From Simplicispira sp. 125 (GTDB lineage: Bacteria; Pseudomonadota; Gammaproteobacteria; Burkholderiales; Burkholderiaceae_C): a DNA stretch of 64,000 bases. Below the pieces are notes generated by a model. It searched no databases, was not told the origin of the DNA, and saw nothing but the letters and a program-made list of their open reading frames with translations. The DNA lies in assembly GCF_003096555.1 (NCBI RefSeq), contig NZ_QEKM01000001.1, positions 1,364,001 to 1,428,000 of the forward strand, in the 5' to 3' direction. This document shows, one piece after another, positions 16,180-24,029 of this stretch; the first letter of the stretch is position 1, and every line of letters begins with the position of its first letter. The position numbers and the translations under genes were made by a program.

Positions 16180-16746
16180 TCAGTCCTTGCGCTCGAAACC
16201 TTGGTCTGCGAGCCAGTCGGCGCCGGCTTCGTCGAGCGAGCGGCCATCTGGCGGGTCGCTGGCGTCGTCGGCGCTCAGGCCGTCGCCGTCGTCGCCCTCG
16301 TCGCTGTTGCGAGCTTCTTCGTCATCCGGTGTGCCTTGTGCGGCGTCGGCAGGGCCAAACCCGTGGGCGTGCAGGTACTCCAGGCAGGCGGCCACGGTCA
16401 TGAAAGTCGCGCCGCCGGGCTCTGCCAGCACTTTGAGCGCCACAGGTTCCGCCCAGGGTTCGAGGGCCACGGCGCCCGCCAGTTCCGGCCATGTAGGCAG
16501 TGCCTCGGGCGGCAATGTCAGCAATCGCTGCATGGCTGCCAGCTTGGGAAAACGAAATGCGCGGTGGAAAACCACGGCCACCATCTCGGGGCTGTAGTCC
16601 AACATCTGCACCAGGAAGCCGATTTCGCTGCGCTTGGCGGCAAGGCGCTTCGTTAATACATCCTTGCCTTCGGAATCAGAGGTCAGGTCATCGAGCTCGG
16701 CCTCGTAGGCTTTGCGCAAGTCGGAGAAGTAGCGAGAGAGTTTCAT
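16180..16746 (-). CDS. Conserved protein of unknown function (188 aa), acidic C-terminus
   Basis: Not recognised. Residues 1-130 look helical (MKLSRYFSDLRKAYEAELDD at the start); residues about 133-175 are an acidic low-complexity tail (PDDEEARNSDEGDDGDG). The start codon overlaps the stop of the J-domain gene in ATGA, so the two proteins are made together, which suggests a client or partner relation. No catalytic motif is visible. Confidence 0.75.
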   Translation of the reverse strand: MKLSRYFSDLRKAYEAELDDLTSDSEGKDVLTKRLAAKRSEIGFLVQMLDYSPEMVAVVFHRAFRFPKLAAMQRLLTLPPEALPTWPELAGAVALEPWAEPVALKVLAEPGGATFMTVAACLEYLHAHGFGPADAAQGTPDDEEARNSDEGDDGDGLSADDASDPPDGRSLDEAGADWLADQGFERKD

Positions 16747-17027
16747 GGAAGATTGCGTTCACGCACGAAGGCCTGCCAGATTTCCGTTGCGGTTTGCAAA
16801 GGGTCGTCGAGCAGGTTGCGGCGGCGGTTGTCGTCGTATTGCTGGCGGCGCTCGGGGTCCGAGAGCACGTCGTAGGCTTGTTGCACCTCGCGAAAGCGCA
16901 GGGCTGCGTCAGCCGCTGTGTTGCGGTCGGGGTGGTAGAACGAGGCCTTTTGCCGGAACGCCCGCTTGATGTCGGCCAGCGTGGCGTTGGCCGCAAGGCC
17001 CAGGGCTGCGTAGTGGTCGCTTTGCAT
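16743..17027 (-). CDS. Stand-alone J-domain protein (DnaJ-like)
   Basis: A 94-residue protein consisting almost entirely of a J domain: HYAALGLAANATLADIKRAF, then the HPD motif at residues 32-34 and the QAYDVLSDPERRQQYDD helix. J domains stimulate the ATPase of an Hsp70 such as DnaK. It lacks the G/F region, zinc fingers and C-terminal substrate domains of DnaJ, so client selection must come from its short tail or from partners. The genes for the three unknown proteins follow directly, which marks them as candidate partners. yebC ends eight bases upstream. Confidence 0.92.
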   Translation of the reverse strand: MQSDHYAALGLAANATLADIKRAFRQKASFYHPDRNTAADAALRFREVQQAYDVLSDPERRQQYDDNRRRNLLDDPLQTATEIWQAFVRERNLP

Positions 17028-17035
17028 CGGCCCGA

Positions 17036-17746
17036 TCAGCCCAGTGCGGCGTACACGTTTTGTACGTCGTCGTTGGCGTCGATGGCCGCAAGGAAGGCTT
17101 CGACCTCCTCCAGCGCCTCAGCACTCAGGCTGGCAGGATTGACCGGGTTCTTGGGCCGGTAGCCCAGCTTGACCGAGAGCACGGTAAAACCGTGCGCAGG
17201 CAGAGCGCGGCTCACAGTGTCCAGGTCGACTGGATCGGTCCAAAACAGGGTTTGGCCCTCTTCTTCGCCGGGTTCAAAGTCTTGCGCACCGGCTTCGATG
17301 GCGGCCATTTCGGCATCGATACCGGCAGTCGCGGGTTCGGCCTCAATCATGCCCACATGGTCAAAGTCCCAGGCGACCGAGCCCGAGGTACCGAGTTGGC
17401 CCTTGCGAAACAGCACGCGCATTTCGGGCGCCGTGCGTTTGACGTTGTCGGTCAGGCATTCGACCATCACCGCAACCTGGTGCGGGGCAAAACCCTCGTA
17501 CACCACATGCTCGAAACTGGCCGCATCGCCGCCAATGCCGGCGCCCTTTTTGATGGCGCGGTCCAGCGTGTCTTTGGGCATGGAGACCTTGCGCGCTTGC
17601 TCGAGCACCAGGCGCAGCTTGGAGTTGCCCGCCGGGTCGGCACCGCCGCGCGCAGCGACCATGATTTCCTTGGCCAGCTTGCCAAACAGCTTTCCGCGGG
17701 CGTCGGCGGCCTGCGCCTTGCCCTTTGCTTTCCATTGCGCACCCAT
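17036..17746 (-). CDS. yebC: YebC/PmpR family regulatory protein
   Basis: A 236-residue YebC/TACO1 family protein. The opening [20 protein letters not shown] is the family's characteristic basic N-terminus; [20 protein letters not shown] and the acidic middle domain follow. Members act as transcriptional regulators or, as reported for some, relieve ribosome stalling at proline stretches. The start was set at this MGAQ because residues encoded upstream are unlike the family. It is the first gene of a minus-strand series with the J-domain cluster (8-base gap), and is divergent from the riboswitch-controlled transporter. Confidence 0.93.
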   Translation of the reverse strand: MGAQWKAKGKAQAADARGKLFGKLAKEIMVAARGGADPAGNSKLRLVLEQARKVSMPKDTLDRAIKKGAGIGGDAASFEHVVYEGFAPHQVAVMVECLTDNVKRTAPEMRVLFRKGQLGTSGSVAWDFDHVGMIEAEPATAGIDAEMAAIEAGAQDFEPGEEEGQTLFWTDPVDLDTVSRALPAHGFTVLSVKLGYRPKNPVNPASLSAEALEEVEAFLAAIDANDDVQNVYAALG

Positions 17747-17878
17747 GCGAGTTCCTTGGCTGGTCCTGGGGCGCACCCGCGCGCGCGCGGCGCTGCGCAG
17801 GGAAACCCCAGGCAAAACCCAAGAGATTACCACTGCCGCTAGAATCCGCCCCGCACCACCGCAAGACTGGTGCATTCG

Positions 17879-17966
17879 CTAGGGGTGCCCCACGCCGATA
17901 TTGGCGCGCGGGCTGAGAGAGTCCCTTTGAACCTGATTGAGATCATCCTCGCGCAGGGAAGCCCGT
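17879..17966 (+). promoter_or_regulatory. TPP riboswitch upstream of the CytX-like transporter
   Basis: The conserved THI-box parts are present in order: AGGGGTGCCCC (17881), CTGAGAGAGTCCCTTTGAAC (17922-17941 region), CTGATTGAGATCATCCTCGC and GCAGGGAAGC. They match the thiamin pyrophosphate aptamer arms P2-P5. It lies about 65 bases before the transporter start and should lower expression when TPP is plentiful. Confidence 0.95.
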
Positions 17967-18028
17967 TCTAACGCCCACCGACCGCGTGGCCCGGGTCTTT
18001 CTTGCACCGATGCTGCCAAGGAGTCCGC

Positions 18029-19300
18029 ATGAACACCGCAACCGCTTCCACCAACGAAGCGCTGACCCCCGTATCCAGCGCGCAGCGCGTTTTCCGCTGG
18101 CACGACCATGCCTCTCTGTGGTTCAGCCTGGGCGTGGGTCTGCTGGTCATGCAGGTGGGCGCCTACCTGATGCCCGCGCTGGGCACGCAAGAGGCGGTAC
18201 TGGCCATTGTGGCGGGCTCCATCATCGGAGCCGGGCTGCTGGGCTGGGTGGCAAAGATTGGCTGCGACAGCGGGCTGGCCAGCGCCGGGTTGATGCACGC
18301 GGTCTATGGCCGCGCGTTTGCGCGCCTGCCGATTGTGCTGAACATCGTGCAGCTGATTGGCTGGGGCAGCTTTGAGCTGGTGGTGATGCGCGACGCCACG
18401 GTGTCCATCGGGCGCCAGTCAGGTGCCATGGCAGCGACCTACTGGCCGATGCTGGCTACGCTGCTCTGGGGCGGCGTGATCACGCTGTTGATCAGCGGCT
18501 CAATGGTGCAGCTGGTGCGCCGCATCATTGCCCGCGTGGCGTTGCCGCTGGTGGTGTTGTCGCTGCTGTGGCTGAGCTGGCAGTTCCTGGGCTTGGCCCA
18601 GGCGCAGGGGTTCGAGCAGTTGTGGCAGCGGCGCGGCGAAGGCGGCATGGGCGTGATGCCCGCGCTGGACCTGGTGATTGCCATGCCTATTTCGTGGCTA
18701 CCGTTGGTGGCTGACTATGCGCGCCATGGCCGCAGTGGCGGCACTGCGTTGCGGGGCACCTGGCTGGGCTACGCGCTGGCCAATGTGTGGTGTTACGCGC
18801 TGGGGGTGCTCGTCGCCTTGACGTTGCCCAGCCAGGACCTGGTGACCGCGCTGCTGCTGGCGCAGGGCGGGCTGATCGCGCTGTCGCTGATATTGATTGA
18901 CGAGGTGGACAACGCTTATGGCGACACCTATTCGGGCGCTGTTTCGGCCCACAGCCTATTGCCGCGCTGGAGCGTGCGCCAGTGGGGCCTGGTCGTGGCA
19001 GTGGTCTGTACGCTCATGGCGCTGGTGCTGCCCATGCACAGCCTAGAGCCGTTTTTGCTCATGCTCAGCTCGGTATTCGTGCCGCTGTTTGGCGTGATTC
19101 TGGGGCGCCTGGCTTTTGGCGCCAATGCCGCTTCAGCGCTGCAGGCCGCAGGCAAGGCGCACGCGGCGCCCATTGTGATCTGGCTGGCTGGCATCGCTTT
19201 CTACCACCTGCTACCAAAGTTCGCCCCCGTGCTGGGCTCGGCCCTGCCCACGCTGGCCGTAAGCTTTGTGCTGGCCTACGCAACCCGTCCACGCCGCTGA
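18029..19300 (+). CDS. cytX: Putative hydroxymethylpyrimidine transporter (CytX-like, NCS1 family)
   Basis: A 423-residue cytosine/purine permease family (NCS1) protein with about 12 membrane helices. The start ATG has AAGGAG nine bases upstream. The N-terminal motif RFRWHDHASLWFSLGVGLLV-like segment (about residues 18-37, here RVFRWHDHASLWFSLGVG) is typical of CytX. The TPP riboswitch directly upstream indicates uptake of a thiamin precursor, most likely hydroxymethylpyrimidine, which ThiD (19788-20642) would phosphorylate. The transport assignment rests on this context and on the family; the substrate has not been read from binding residues. Confidence 0.88.
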   Translation: MNTATASTNEALTPVSSAQRVFRWHDHASLWFSLGVGLLVMQVGAYLMPALGTQEAVLAIVAGSIIGAGLLGWVAKIGCDSGLASAGLMHAVYGRAFARLPIVLNIVQLIGWGSFELVVMRDATVSIGRQSGAMAATYWPMLATLLWGGVITLLISGSMVQLVRRIIARVALPLVVLSLLWLSWQFLGLAQAQGFEQLWQRRGEGGMGVMPALDLVIAMPISWLPLVADYARHGRSGGTALRGTWLGYALANVWCYALGVLVALTLPSQDLVTALLLAQGGLIALSLILIDEVDNAYGDTYSGAVSAHSLLPRWSVRQWGLVVAVVCTLMALVLPMHSLEPFLLMLSSVFVPLFGVILGRLAFGANAASALQAAGKAHAAPIVIWLAGIAFYHLLPKFAPVLGSALPTLAVSFVLAYATRPRR

Positions 19301-19357
19301 ACGGCCCGTGTCTCGGGCATACCGTGGTGTGCCCACTTGGCTTGCCTAGAATGGCCC

Positions 19358-19753
19358 ATGAAATCTTTTATCCGATTCTTTTTCAAGACCCTGCGCATTG
19401 TCCTGGGCCCGGTGATGCTTCTCAAGGAGGCGCTGACCCGCCCCCAAGGCATCGTGCGCTCTCAGGCAGGGCAGGAAGCCGTTGACCAGGCATGCAAGGG
19501 CCTGGCGCTGTACCAGTACAAAACCTGCCCTTTTTGCATCAAGGTGCGCCAAGAAATGCGCCGCCTGTCCTTGACGGTCGCCAAAGTGGACGCGCAGCCG
19601 GAAGGCCCCGACAGGACTGCACTGGTGCAGCAAGGCGGCCAGGCCAAGGTACCTTGCCTGAAGATCACCGACAAAGCAGGCAACAGCCGCTGGCTCTACG
19701 ACTCCAAAGAAATCATCAGCTACTTGCGCAGCCAGTTCGCACAGGTAACCTGA
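19358..19753 (+). CDS. Glutaredoxin-like protein with N-terminal hydrophobic segment
   Basis: A 131-residue protein with a glutaredoxin fold: LYQYKTCPFC places the redox pair at C57 and C60, followed by KVPCLKI (cis-Pro loop) and the DSKEIISYL helix. The first 24 residues (FIRFFFKTLRIVLGPVMLL) are hydrophobic and basic, so the protein may be attached to the inner membrane. The start at MKSF precedes this segment directly. It lies between thiamin genes without obvious link to them, convergent with thiD. Confidence 0.88.
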   Translation: MKSFIRFFFKTLRIVLGPVMLLKEALTRPQGIVRSQAGQEAVDQACKGLALYQYKTCPFCIKVRQEMRRLSLTVAKVDAQPEGPDRTALVQQGGQAKVPCLKITDKAGNSRWLYDSKEIISYLRSQFAQVT

Positions 19754-19787
19754 GGCCGCCTGAGACGGGCGCAAAAATCCTTGACAG

Positions 19788-20642
19788 TCAGCCCTGGATG
19801 ACACGCTGCGCCATGGGCGCATAACCGTGGTTGAGTGGGCCGTGGCCCTTGCCGGTACGCACGGCCGCACCTGCCTGGATAGCGCCCAAAATATACGTGC
19901 GCGCCAGCGCCACGGCCTCGGGCAGCGCATGGCCCAAGGCCAGATGCGCGGCGATGGCAGACGACAGCGTGCAGCCCGTGCCGTGGCCGTTGTGCGTGGC
20001 AATGCGGGGCGATCGCAGGTATTGGAGGGTGCCGCCCGGCAGCGCGAGCACGTCCACCACCTCATCACCCGGCAAGTGCCCGCCTTTGAGCAGCACAGCG
20101 GGCGCGCCCAGCGCCAGCAAAGCGCGGGCAGCATCGTCCAATGCCTCGATGCCCGGGATGGCGCGGCCCAGTAGCAGCGCCGCTTCGTCGAGGTTGGGGG
20201 TCACCACGGTGGCCAGCGGGAACAGTTCACGCACCAGCACCTGTACCGTCTCGTCGGCCATCAAGCGGTCGCCGCTGGTGGCCACCATGACCGGGTCGAG
20301 CACCACATGCAGCAGTTGGTAGCGCCGCAGGGCATCGGCCACCACGGCCACCACTTCGGGCGAATGCAGCATGCCGATCTTCACGGCATCGACGCCAATG
20401 TCTTCCACCACGGCCTCGATCTGTGCGCGCAGCATCTCGGGCGGCACGCCGTGGATGGCGCGCACGCCCTGCGTGTTTTGTGCGGTGATGGCGGTAATGG
20501 CGGTCATGCCATAACAGCCCAGGGCGCTGAAGGTTTTCAGGTCGGCCTGGATACCGGCGCCACCGCCACTGTCTGACCCGGCAATGGAGAGCACGCGGGC
20601 GTAGCGGGGAGCCTGTGCAGAAAGGGGTGCTGTGTGCGTCAT
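19788..20642 (-). CDS. thiD: Hydroxymethylpyrimidine/phosphomethylpyrimidine kinase (ThiD)
   Basis: A 284-residue ribokinase-fold kinase that phosphorylates HMP and HMP-phosphate to HMP-pyrophosphate for thiamin synthesis. SIAGSDSGGGAGIQADLKTF (about residues 18-37) is the substrate-binding signature; DPVMVATSGDRL and the NGHGTGCTLSSAIAAHLALG anion hole region (near residue 220) complete it. The start was put at MTHTAP because the upstream residues are unlike the family. It is divergent from thiO, and together with CytX could salvage imported HMP. Confidence 0.95.
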   Translation of the reverse strand: MTHTAPLSAQAPRYARVLSIAGSDSGGGAGIQADLKTFSALGCYGMTAITAITAQNTQGVRAIHGVPPEMLRAQIEAVVEDIGVDAVKIGMLHSPEVVAVVADALRRYQLLHVVLDPVMVATSGDRLMADETVQVLVRELFPLATVVTPNLDEAALLLGRAIPGIEALDDAARALLALGAPAVLLKGGHLPGDEVVDVLALPGGTLQYLRSPRIATHNGHGTGCTLSSAIAAHLALGHALPEAVALARTYILGAIQAGAAVRTGKGHGPLNHGYAPMAQRVIQG

Positions 20643-20786
20643 GGCGAAAATTATCCCGGAAACCCAAAGCGCCCCTGCCGTCACCCCCCACAACCCCAGG
20701 GAACCAACGCCAGATCCGAGGCCTGCGCATGCGCCACATCAAGCCAGGGGAATCGGCGTTGTGCTGTAATTGCCGCTTACGGACGA
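20643..20786. other. Intergenic region between thiD and the second riboswitch
   Basis: This gap must hold the promoters of thiD (minus) and of the thiO message (plus). I see no coding frame with a recognisable signature and no clear repeat. Confidence 0.4.
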
Positions 20787-20892
20787 AACAGGGGTGTCCC
20801 GCTACCCAACGTGGCGCGGACTGAGAAACACCCTGGGGCTTTGCGCCCCGTTACCCGATCCAGATCATGCTGGCGTGGGGAGTTTCCAGTGC
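20787..20892 (+). promoter_or_regulatory. TPP riboswitch upstream of thiO-thiS-thiG-thiE
   Basis: THI-box parts are visible: ACAGGGGTGTCCCGC (about 20788), ACTGAGAAACACCCTG (about 20820), the variable GGGGCTTTGCGCCCC hairpin and then CCGATCCAGATCATGCTGGC with GGGGAGTTTCC. The order and spacing fit the TPP aptamer. It ends about 48 bases before the thiO start codon. Confidence 0.93.
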
Positions 20893-20938
20893 AGGCACCT
20901 GCCCGTTTTGTCCCCTGTAACACCGCAGACGGACAAAC

Positions 20939-22018
20939 ATGACGCTTTCCAACACCTCTTTCACCATTCTCGGCGCCGGTCTGCTGGGGCGCTTGCTGGC
21001 CGTATCACTTGCGCGCCAGGGCCACAGCGTGGCCATTTACGACAAAGGCGGCCCGCTGGGCGAGCATTCGGCTGCCCGCGTGGCCGGAGGCATGCTGGCC
21101 CCGCTGGCCGAATCGGCCATCGCCGAGCATGGCGTGGTACGCATGGGCCGCCACTCGCTCAGGCGCTGGCCCGAGCTGCTGGCACCGCTGGCGATGCCGG
21201 TGTACTTCCAGCAAGAGGGGACGCTGCTCGTATGGCACCGCCAGGACGCGCAAGAGGCCACCCGCATGCGCCAGCAACTCGAGAACACCCGCACCAGCGT
21301 CACCGAACTGCCTGCCATGCAGATGCTCGACAGCGAGGGTATGGCGCAGATTGAGCCCGCGCTCGCGCCGCGCTTTGCCCAGGGCATGTACCTGCCTGGC
21401 GAAGGCCAGCTCGATAACCGGCAACTGCTGGCTTCGCTGGCTGGCGAGATGGAGCACCTGGGTGTGCAATTGCACTGGAACACGCCGCGCGAACTGGGCT
21501 ATTTTGGCGCAGACCACCCGGGCTGGCTGCTCGACTGCCGCGGCCTGGGCGCACGCGGTGACTGGCCCCAACTGCGCGGTGTGCGCGGCGAGGTGATCCG
21601 CCTGCACGCCCCCGAGGTCACGCTGCAGCGGCCCACACGGTTGCTGCACCCGCGCTACCCGGCCTATATCGCGCCCAAGGAAAACAATGTGTTCGTGATC
21701 GGCGCCACCGAGATCGAGTCCGAAGACCTCTCGCCGGCCAGCGTGCGTTCCACGCTGGAATTACTGAGCGCTGCCTACGCCGTGCACCCGGGCTTTGCCG
21801 AGGCCCGCATTCTGGAACTGTCGGTGCAATGCCGCCCCGCCCTGCCCGACAACCTGCCAGCCGTGCGCCAACTGGCGGCGCGCACGCTGCAGGTCAACGG
21901 CATGTACCGCCATGGCTACATGATTGCGCCTGCGATGCATGATGTGGTGCTGGATATCCTCGCAGGCGGCACGTCAGCGCGGGCGGCTGAGTTCGATCTG
22001 TTGATGCAATTGCTCTGA
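20939..22018 (+). CDS. thiO: Glycine oxidase ThiO
   Basis: A 359-residue FAD-dependent amine oxidase of the DAO family that oxidises glycine to the iminoacetate used for the thiazole ring. The FAD motif ILGAGLLGRLLAVSLARQG (about residues 10-28) is followed by RVAGGMLAPLAE and, at the C-terminus, the NGMYRHGYMIAPAMHDVVLD block that closes the flavin site. Use of ThiO rather than ThiH indicates the aerobic thiazole route. It is the first gene of the riboswitch-controlled thiOSGE operon, 12 bases before thiS. Confidence 0.93.
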   Translation: MTLSNTSFTILGAGLLGRLLAVSLARQGHSVAIYDKGGPLGEHSAARVAGGMLAPLAESAIAEHGVVRMGRHSLRRWPELLAPLAMPVYFQQEGTLLVWHRQDAQEATRMRQQLENTRTSVTELPAMQMLDSEGMAQIEPALAPRFAQGMYLPGEGQLDNRQLLASLAGEMEHLGVQLHWNTPRELGYFGADHPGWLLDCRGLGARGDWPQLRGVRGEVIRLHAPEVTLQRPTRLLHPRYPAYIAPKENNVFVIGATEIESEDLSPASVRSTLELLSAAYAVHPGFAEARILELSVQCRPALPDNLPAVRQLAARTLQVNGMYRHGYMIAPAMHDVVLDILAGGTSARAAEFDLLMQLL

Positions 22019-22030
22019 AGCGCCACAACC

Positions 22031-22228
22031 ATGCACATTCTCATCAATCTCCAGCCCCACGAACTGCCCGAGGGCGCCAGCGTGGCCGACGCCCTGGCCG
22101 CCATGCAGGCAAAACCGCCCTACGCCGTGGCCGTCAACACTGTTTTTATACCCGCGCCCCAACACCCGCACCACCTGCTGCAAGCGGGTGACAAGGTCGA
22201 AGTGATCTCCCCCGTCACAGGGGGCTAA
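22031..22228 (+). CDS. thiS: Sulfur carrier protein ThiS
   Basis: A 65-residue ubiquitin-like protein ending in the required GlyGly (VISPVTGG), which is adenylated and thiocarboxylated to deliver sulfur to ThiG. The family segments [10 protein letters not shown] and [13 protein letters not shown] are present. It sits directly before thiG, with a four-base gap, in the thiOSGE operon. The activating enzyme ThiF/MoeB is not in the window. Confidence 0.95.
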   Translation: MHILINLQPHELPEGASVADALAAMQAKPPYAVAVNTVFIPAPQHPHHLLQAGDKVEVISPVTGG

Positions 22229-22232
22229 AACC

Positions 22233-23042
22233 ATGAACACGACATCAACCGACGACGCCCTGGTCCTGTACGGCCAGCAGTTTTCCAGCCGCCTGCTGCT
22301 GGGCACATCCCGTTATCCCTCGCCGTCGGCACTCAAGGCCGCCGTGCAGAGGGCCCAGCCGGCCATGGTCACAGCCTCGCTGCGCCGCCAGGGCAGTAAT
22401 CCGGCCGAAAGTGGCCAGGGTTTCTGGGAACTGCTGCGGGAGCTGGGCGTGCCGGTGCTGCCCAACACCGCCAACTGCCACAGCGTGCAAGAGGCCATCA
22501 CCACGGCGCAAATGGCACGCGAGGTGTTCAACACCCCGTGGATCAAACTAGAGGTCATTGGCGACGACTACACCCTGCAGCCCGACACCCTGAACCTGGT
22601 GGCTGCTGCCGAGAAGCTGGTACGCGACGGCTTCTACGTACTGCCCTACTGCACCGAAGACCTCGTGCTGTGCCAGCGCCTGGTGGACGTGGGATGCCAG
22701 GCCATCATGCCCTGGGCTGCGCCCATCGGAACGGGACGCGGCCCCATGAACCCCTATGCCTTGCAGGTGCTGCGCGAACGCATCAACGTGCCCATGCTGA
22801 TCGACGCGGGCCTGGGCCTGCCTTCGCACGCCTGCCAGGTGATGGAATGGGGCTTTGACGGCGTGCTGCTCAACACCGCCGTAGCCCTGGCGCAAGACCC
22901 GGTGGCCATGGCCGGCGCCTTTGCCGACGCTGTGCATGCCGGGCGCGCCGCCCGCCATGCAGGGGCCATGCAACCCCAGCAAGCCGCCCAGCCCAGCACC
23001 CCGGTGCTCGGCACCCCGTTCTGGCACCATGCGCCCGCATGA
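22233..23042 (+). CDS. thiG: Thiazole synthase ThiG
   Basis: A 269-residue TIM-barrel enzyme that builds the thiazole phosphate from deoxyxylulose 5-phosphate, dehydroglycine and ThiS thiocarboxylate. [12 protein letters not shown] opens the barrel; [25 protein letters not shown] (Schiff-base lysine region), [16 protein letters not shown] and the phosphate site [20 protein letters not shown] all match the family. The last 30 residues (after the barrel, [13 protein letters not shown]) are a loose extension. Its stop overlaps the thiE start (ATGA). Confidence 0.95.
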   Translation: MNTTSTDDALVLYGQQFSSRLLLGTSRYPSPSALKAAVQRAQPAMVTASLRRQGSNPAESGQGFWELLRELGVPVLPNTANCHSVQEAITTAQMAREVFNTPWIKLEVIGDDYTLQPDTLNLVAAAEKLVRDGFYVLPYCTEDLVLCQRLVDVGCQAIMPWAAPIGTGRGPMNPYALQVLRERINVPMLIDAGLGLPSHACQVMEWGFDGVLLNTAVALAQDPVAMAGAFADAVHAGRAARHAGAMQPQQAAQPSTPVLGTPFWHHAPA

Positions 23043-23941
23043 CTGATAGCAACACCCTGGCGCAAGCCATTACTGCGGCCCACGCCACGAGCTTGACCGG
23101 TTTCCCGCCGCAGCCGGTGCCTGCGCCCGAAAGCGACGCGCCGGTGTACCTGGGCGCGCTGCAGGCCTGCAGTGCACTGGGCTTCATCGCCCACGATGCG
23201 CAGGTGCTGGCCCATGCCTGGCAAGCGCGCTGGGAGCGTACCGGCAGCACCACACCCGAGATTTGGCCCACTGTGGCGCAAGATTTTGGGCTGCAGACGC
23301 GGCCGCACGCAACGCCTTTTGCCGTCTGCCCACAGCAGCTCGGCCTGTATGCCGTGCTGCCCGATGCCGCCTGGGTCGGCCGCATGGCCCGCGCAGGCGT
23401 GCCCACAGTGCAACTGCGCTTCAAATCGGATGACACCGCCGCCATTGCCCGCGAAGTGCTCGCCGCCGTGCAGGCCGTGCAAGGCACGGGGGCCCTGCTG
23501 TTCATCAACGACCACTGGCGCGAGGCGATGGCTGCCGGAGCCTATGGTGCGCACCTGGGCCAGGAAGATCTGGATGCGCTCAGTGCGGCGCAAGTGCAAG
23601 AACTGCGCCAAAGTGGCCTGCGCCTGGGCGTGAGCACGCACGGCTATGCGGAAATGCTGCGCGCCGATGCGGTGCAGCCGAGCTACATCGCCCTGGGCGC
23701 CGTGTTCCCCACCACACTTAAACGCATGGCGACCGCGCCACAAGGCGTGGCGCGGCTGCAAGCCTACGCGCGCCTGCTGCAGGACTACCCTACGGTGGCG
23801 ATTGGTGGCATTGGAGCGGAACAGTTCGCGGGCATTCTGGCAACCGGCGTGGGCTCCATCGCCGTGGTGCGGGCGCTGGTGAATGCGCCAGACCCCGAAG
23901 CCACGGCAGCGCAACTTCTAAAGGCCATGCAAATTTCATAA
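23039..23941 (+). CDS. thiE: Thiamin phosphate synthase ThiE with N-terminal extension
   Basis: A 300-residue protein whose residues about 100-300 are ThiE, which joins HMP pyrophosphate and thiazole phosphate. Motifs are TVQLRFKS (pyrophosphate-binding region), [42 protein letters not shown] and [15 protein letters not shown]. Typical ThiE is near 210 residues; here about 95 extra residues precede it (from [20 protein letters not shown]), including a conserved-looking segment with [20 protein letters not shown]. The extension is unrecognised. Translation is coupled to thiG. Confidence 0.9.
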   Translation: MTDSNTLAQAITAAHATSLTGFPPQPVPAPESDAPVYLGALQACSALGFIAHDAQVLAHAWQARWERTGSTTPEIWPTVAQDFGLQTRPHATPFAVCPQQLGLYAVLPDAAWVGRMARAGVPTVQLRFKSDDTAAIAREVLAAVQAVQGTGALLFINDHWREAMAAGAYGAHLGQEDLDALSAAQVQELRQSGLRLGVSTHGYAEMLRADAVQPSYIALGAVFPTTLKRMATAPQGVARLQAYARLLQDYPTVAIGGIGAEQFAGILATGVGSIAVVRALVNAPDPEATAAQLLKAMQIS

Positions 23942-24003
23942 GAAAAATGGCTCCAACGCTTTGTAGTCAAGCGCTGGAAGCTATATTTTCAATAGCATAT
24001 CGC
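23940..24003. repeat. Dispersed palindromic repeat, copy 4 (thiE / fimV-like convergent gap)
   Basis: Reads AAAAATGGCTCCAACGCTTT, then GTAGTCAAGCGCTGGAAGCT and ATATTTTCAATAGCAT. GGCTCCAACGCTT pairs with AAGCGCTGGAAGC to give a stem with few mismatches. It fills the gap between two convergent genes, where it could end transcription from both sides. Confidence 0.75.
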
Positions 24004-24029
24004 CGGAATAACCAAACCCGCCAGGCCGA

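Noticed and set aside
17747..17875. A longer N-terminus for YebC reaching to 17875
   Set aside because: The family begins at MGAQWK (17746), and the added residues overlap the region in front of the TPP riboswitch without any similarity.
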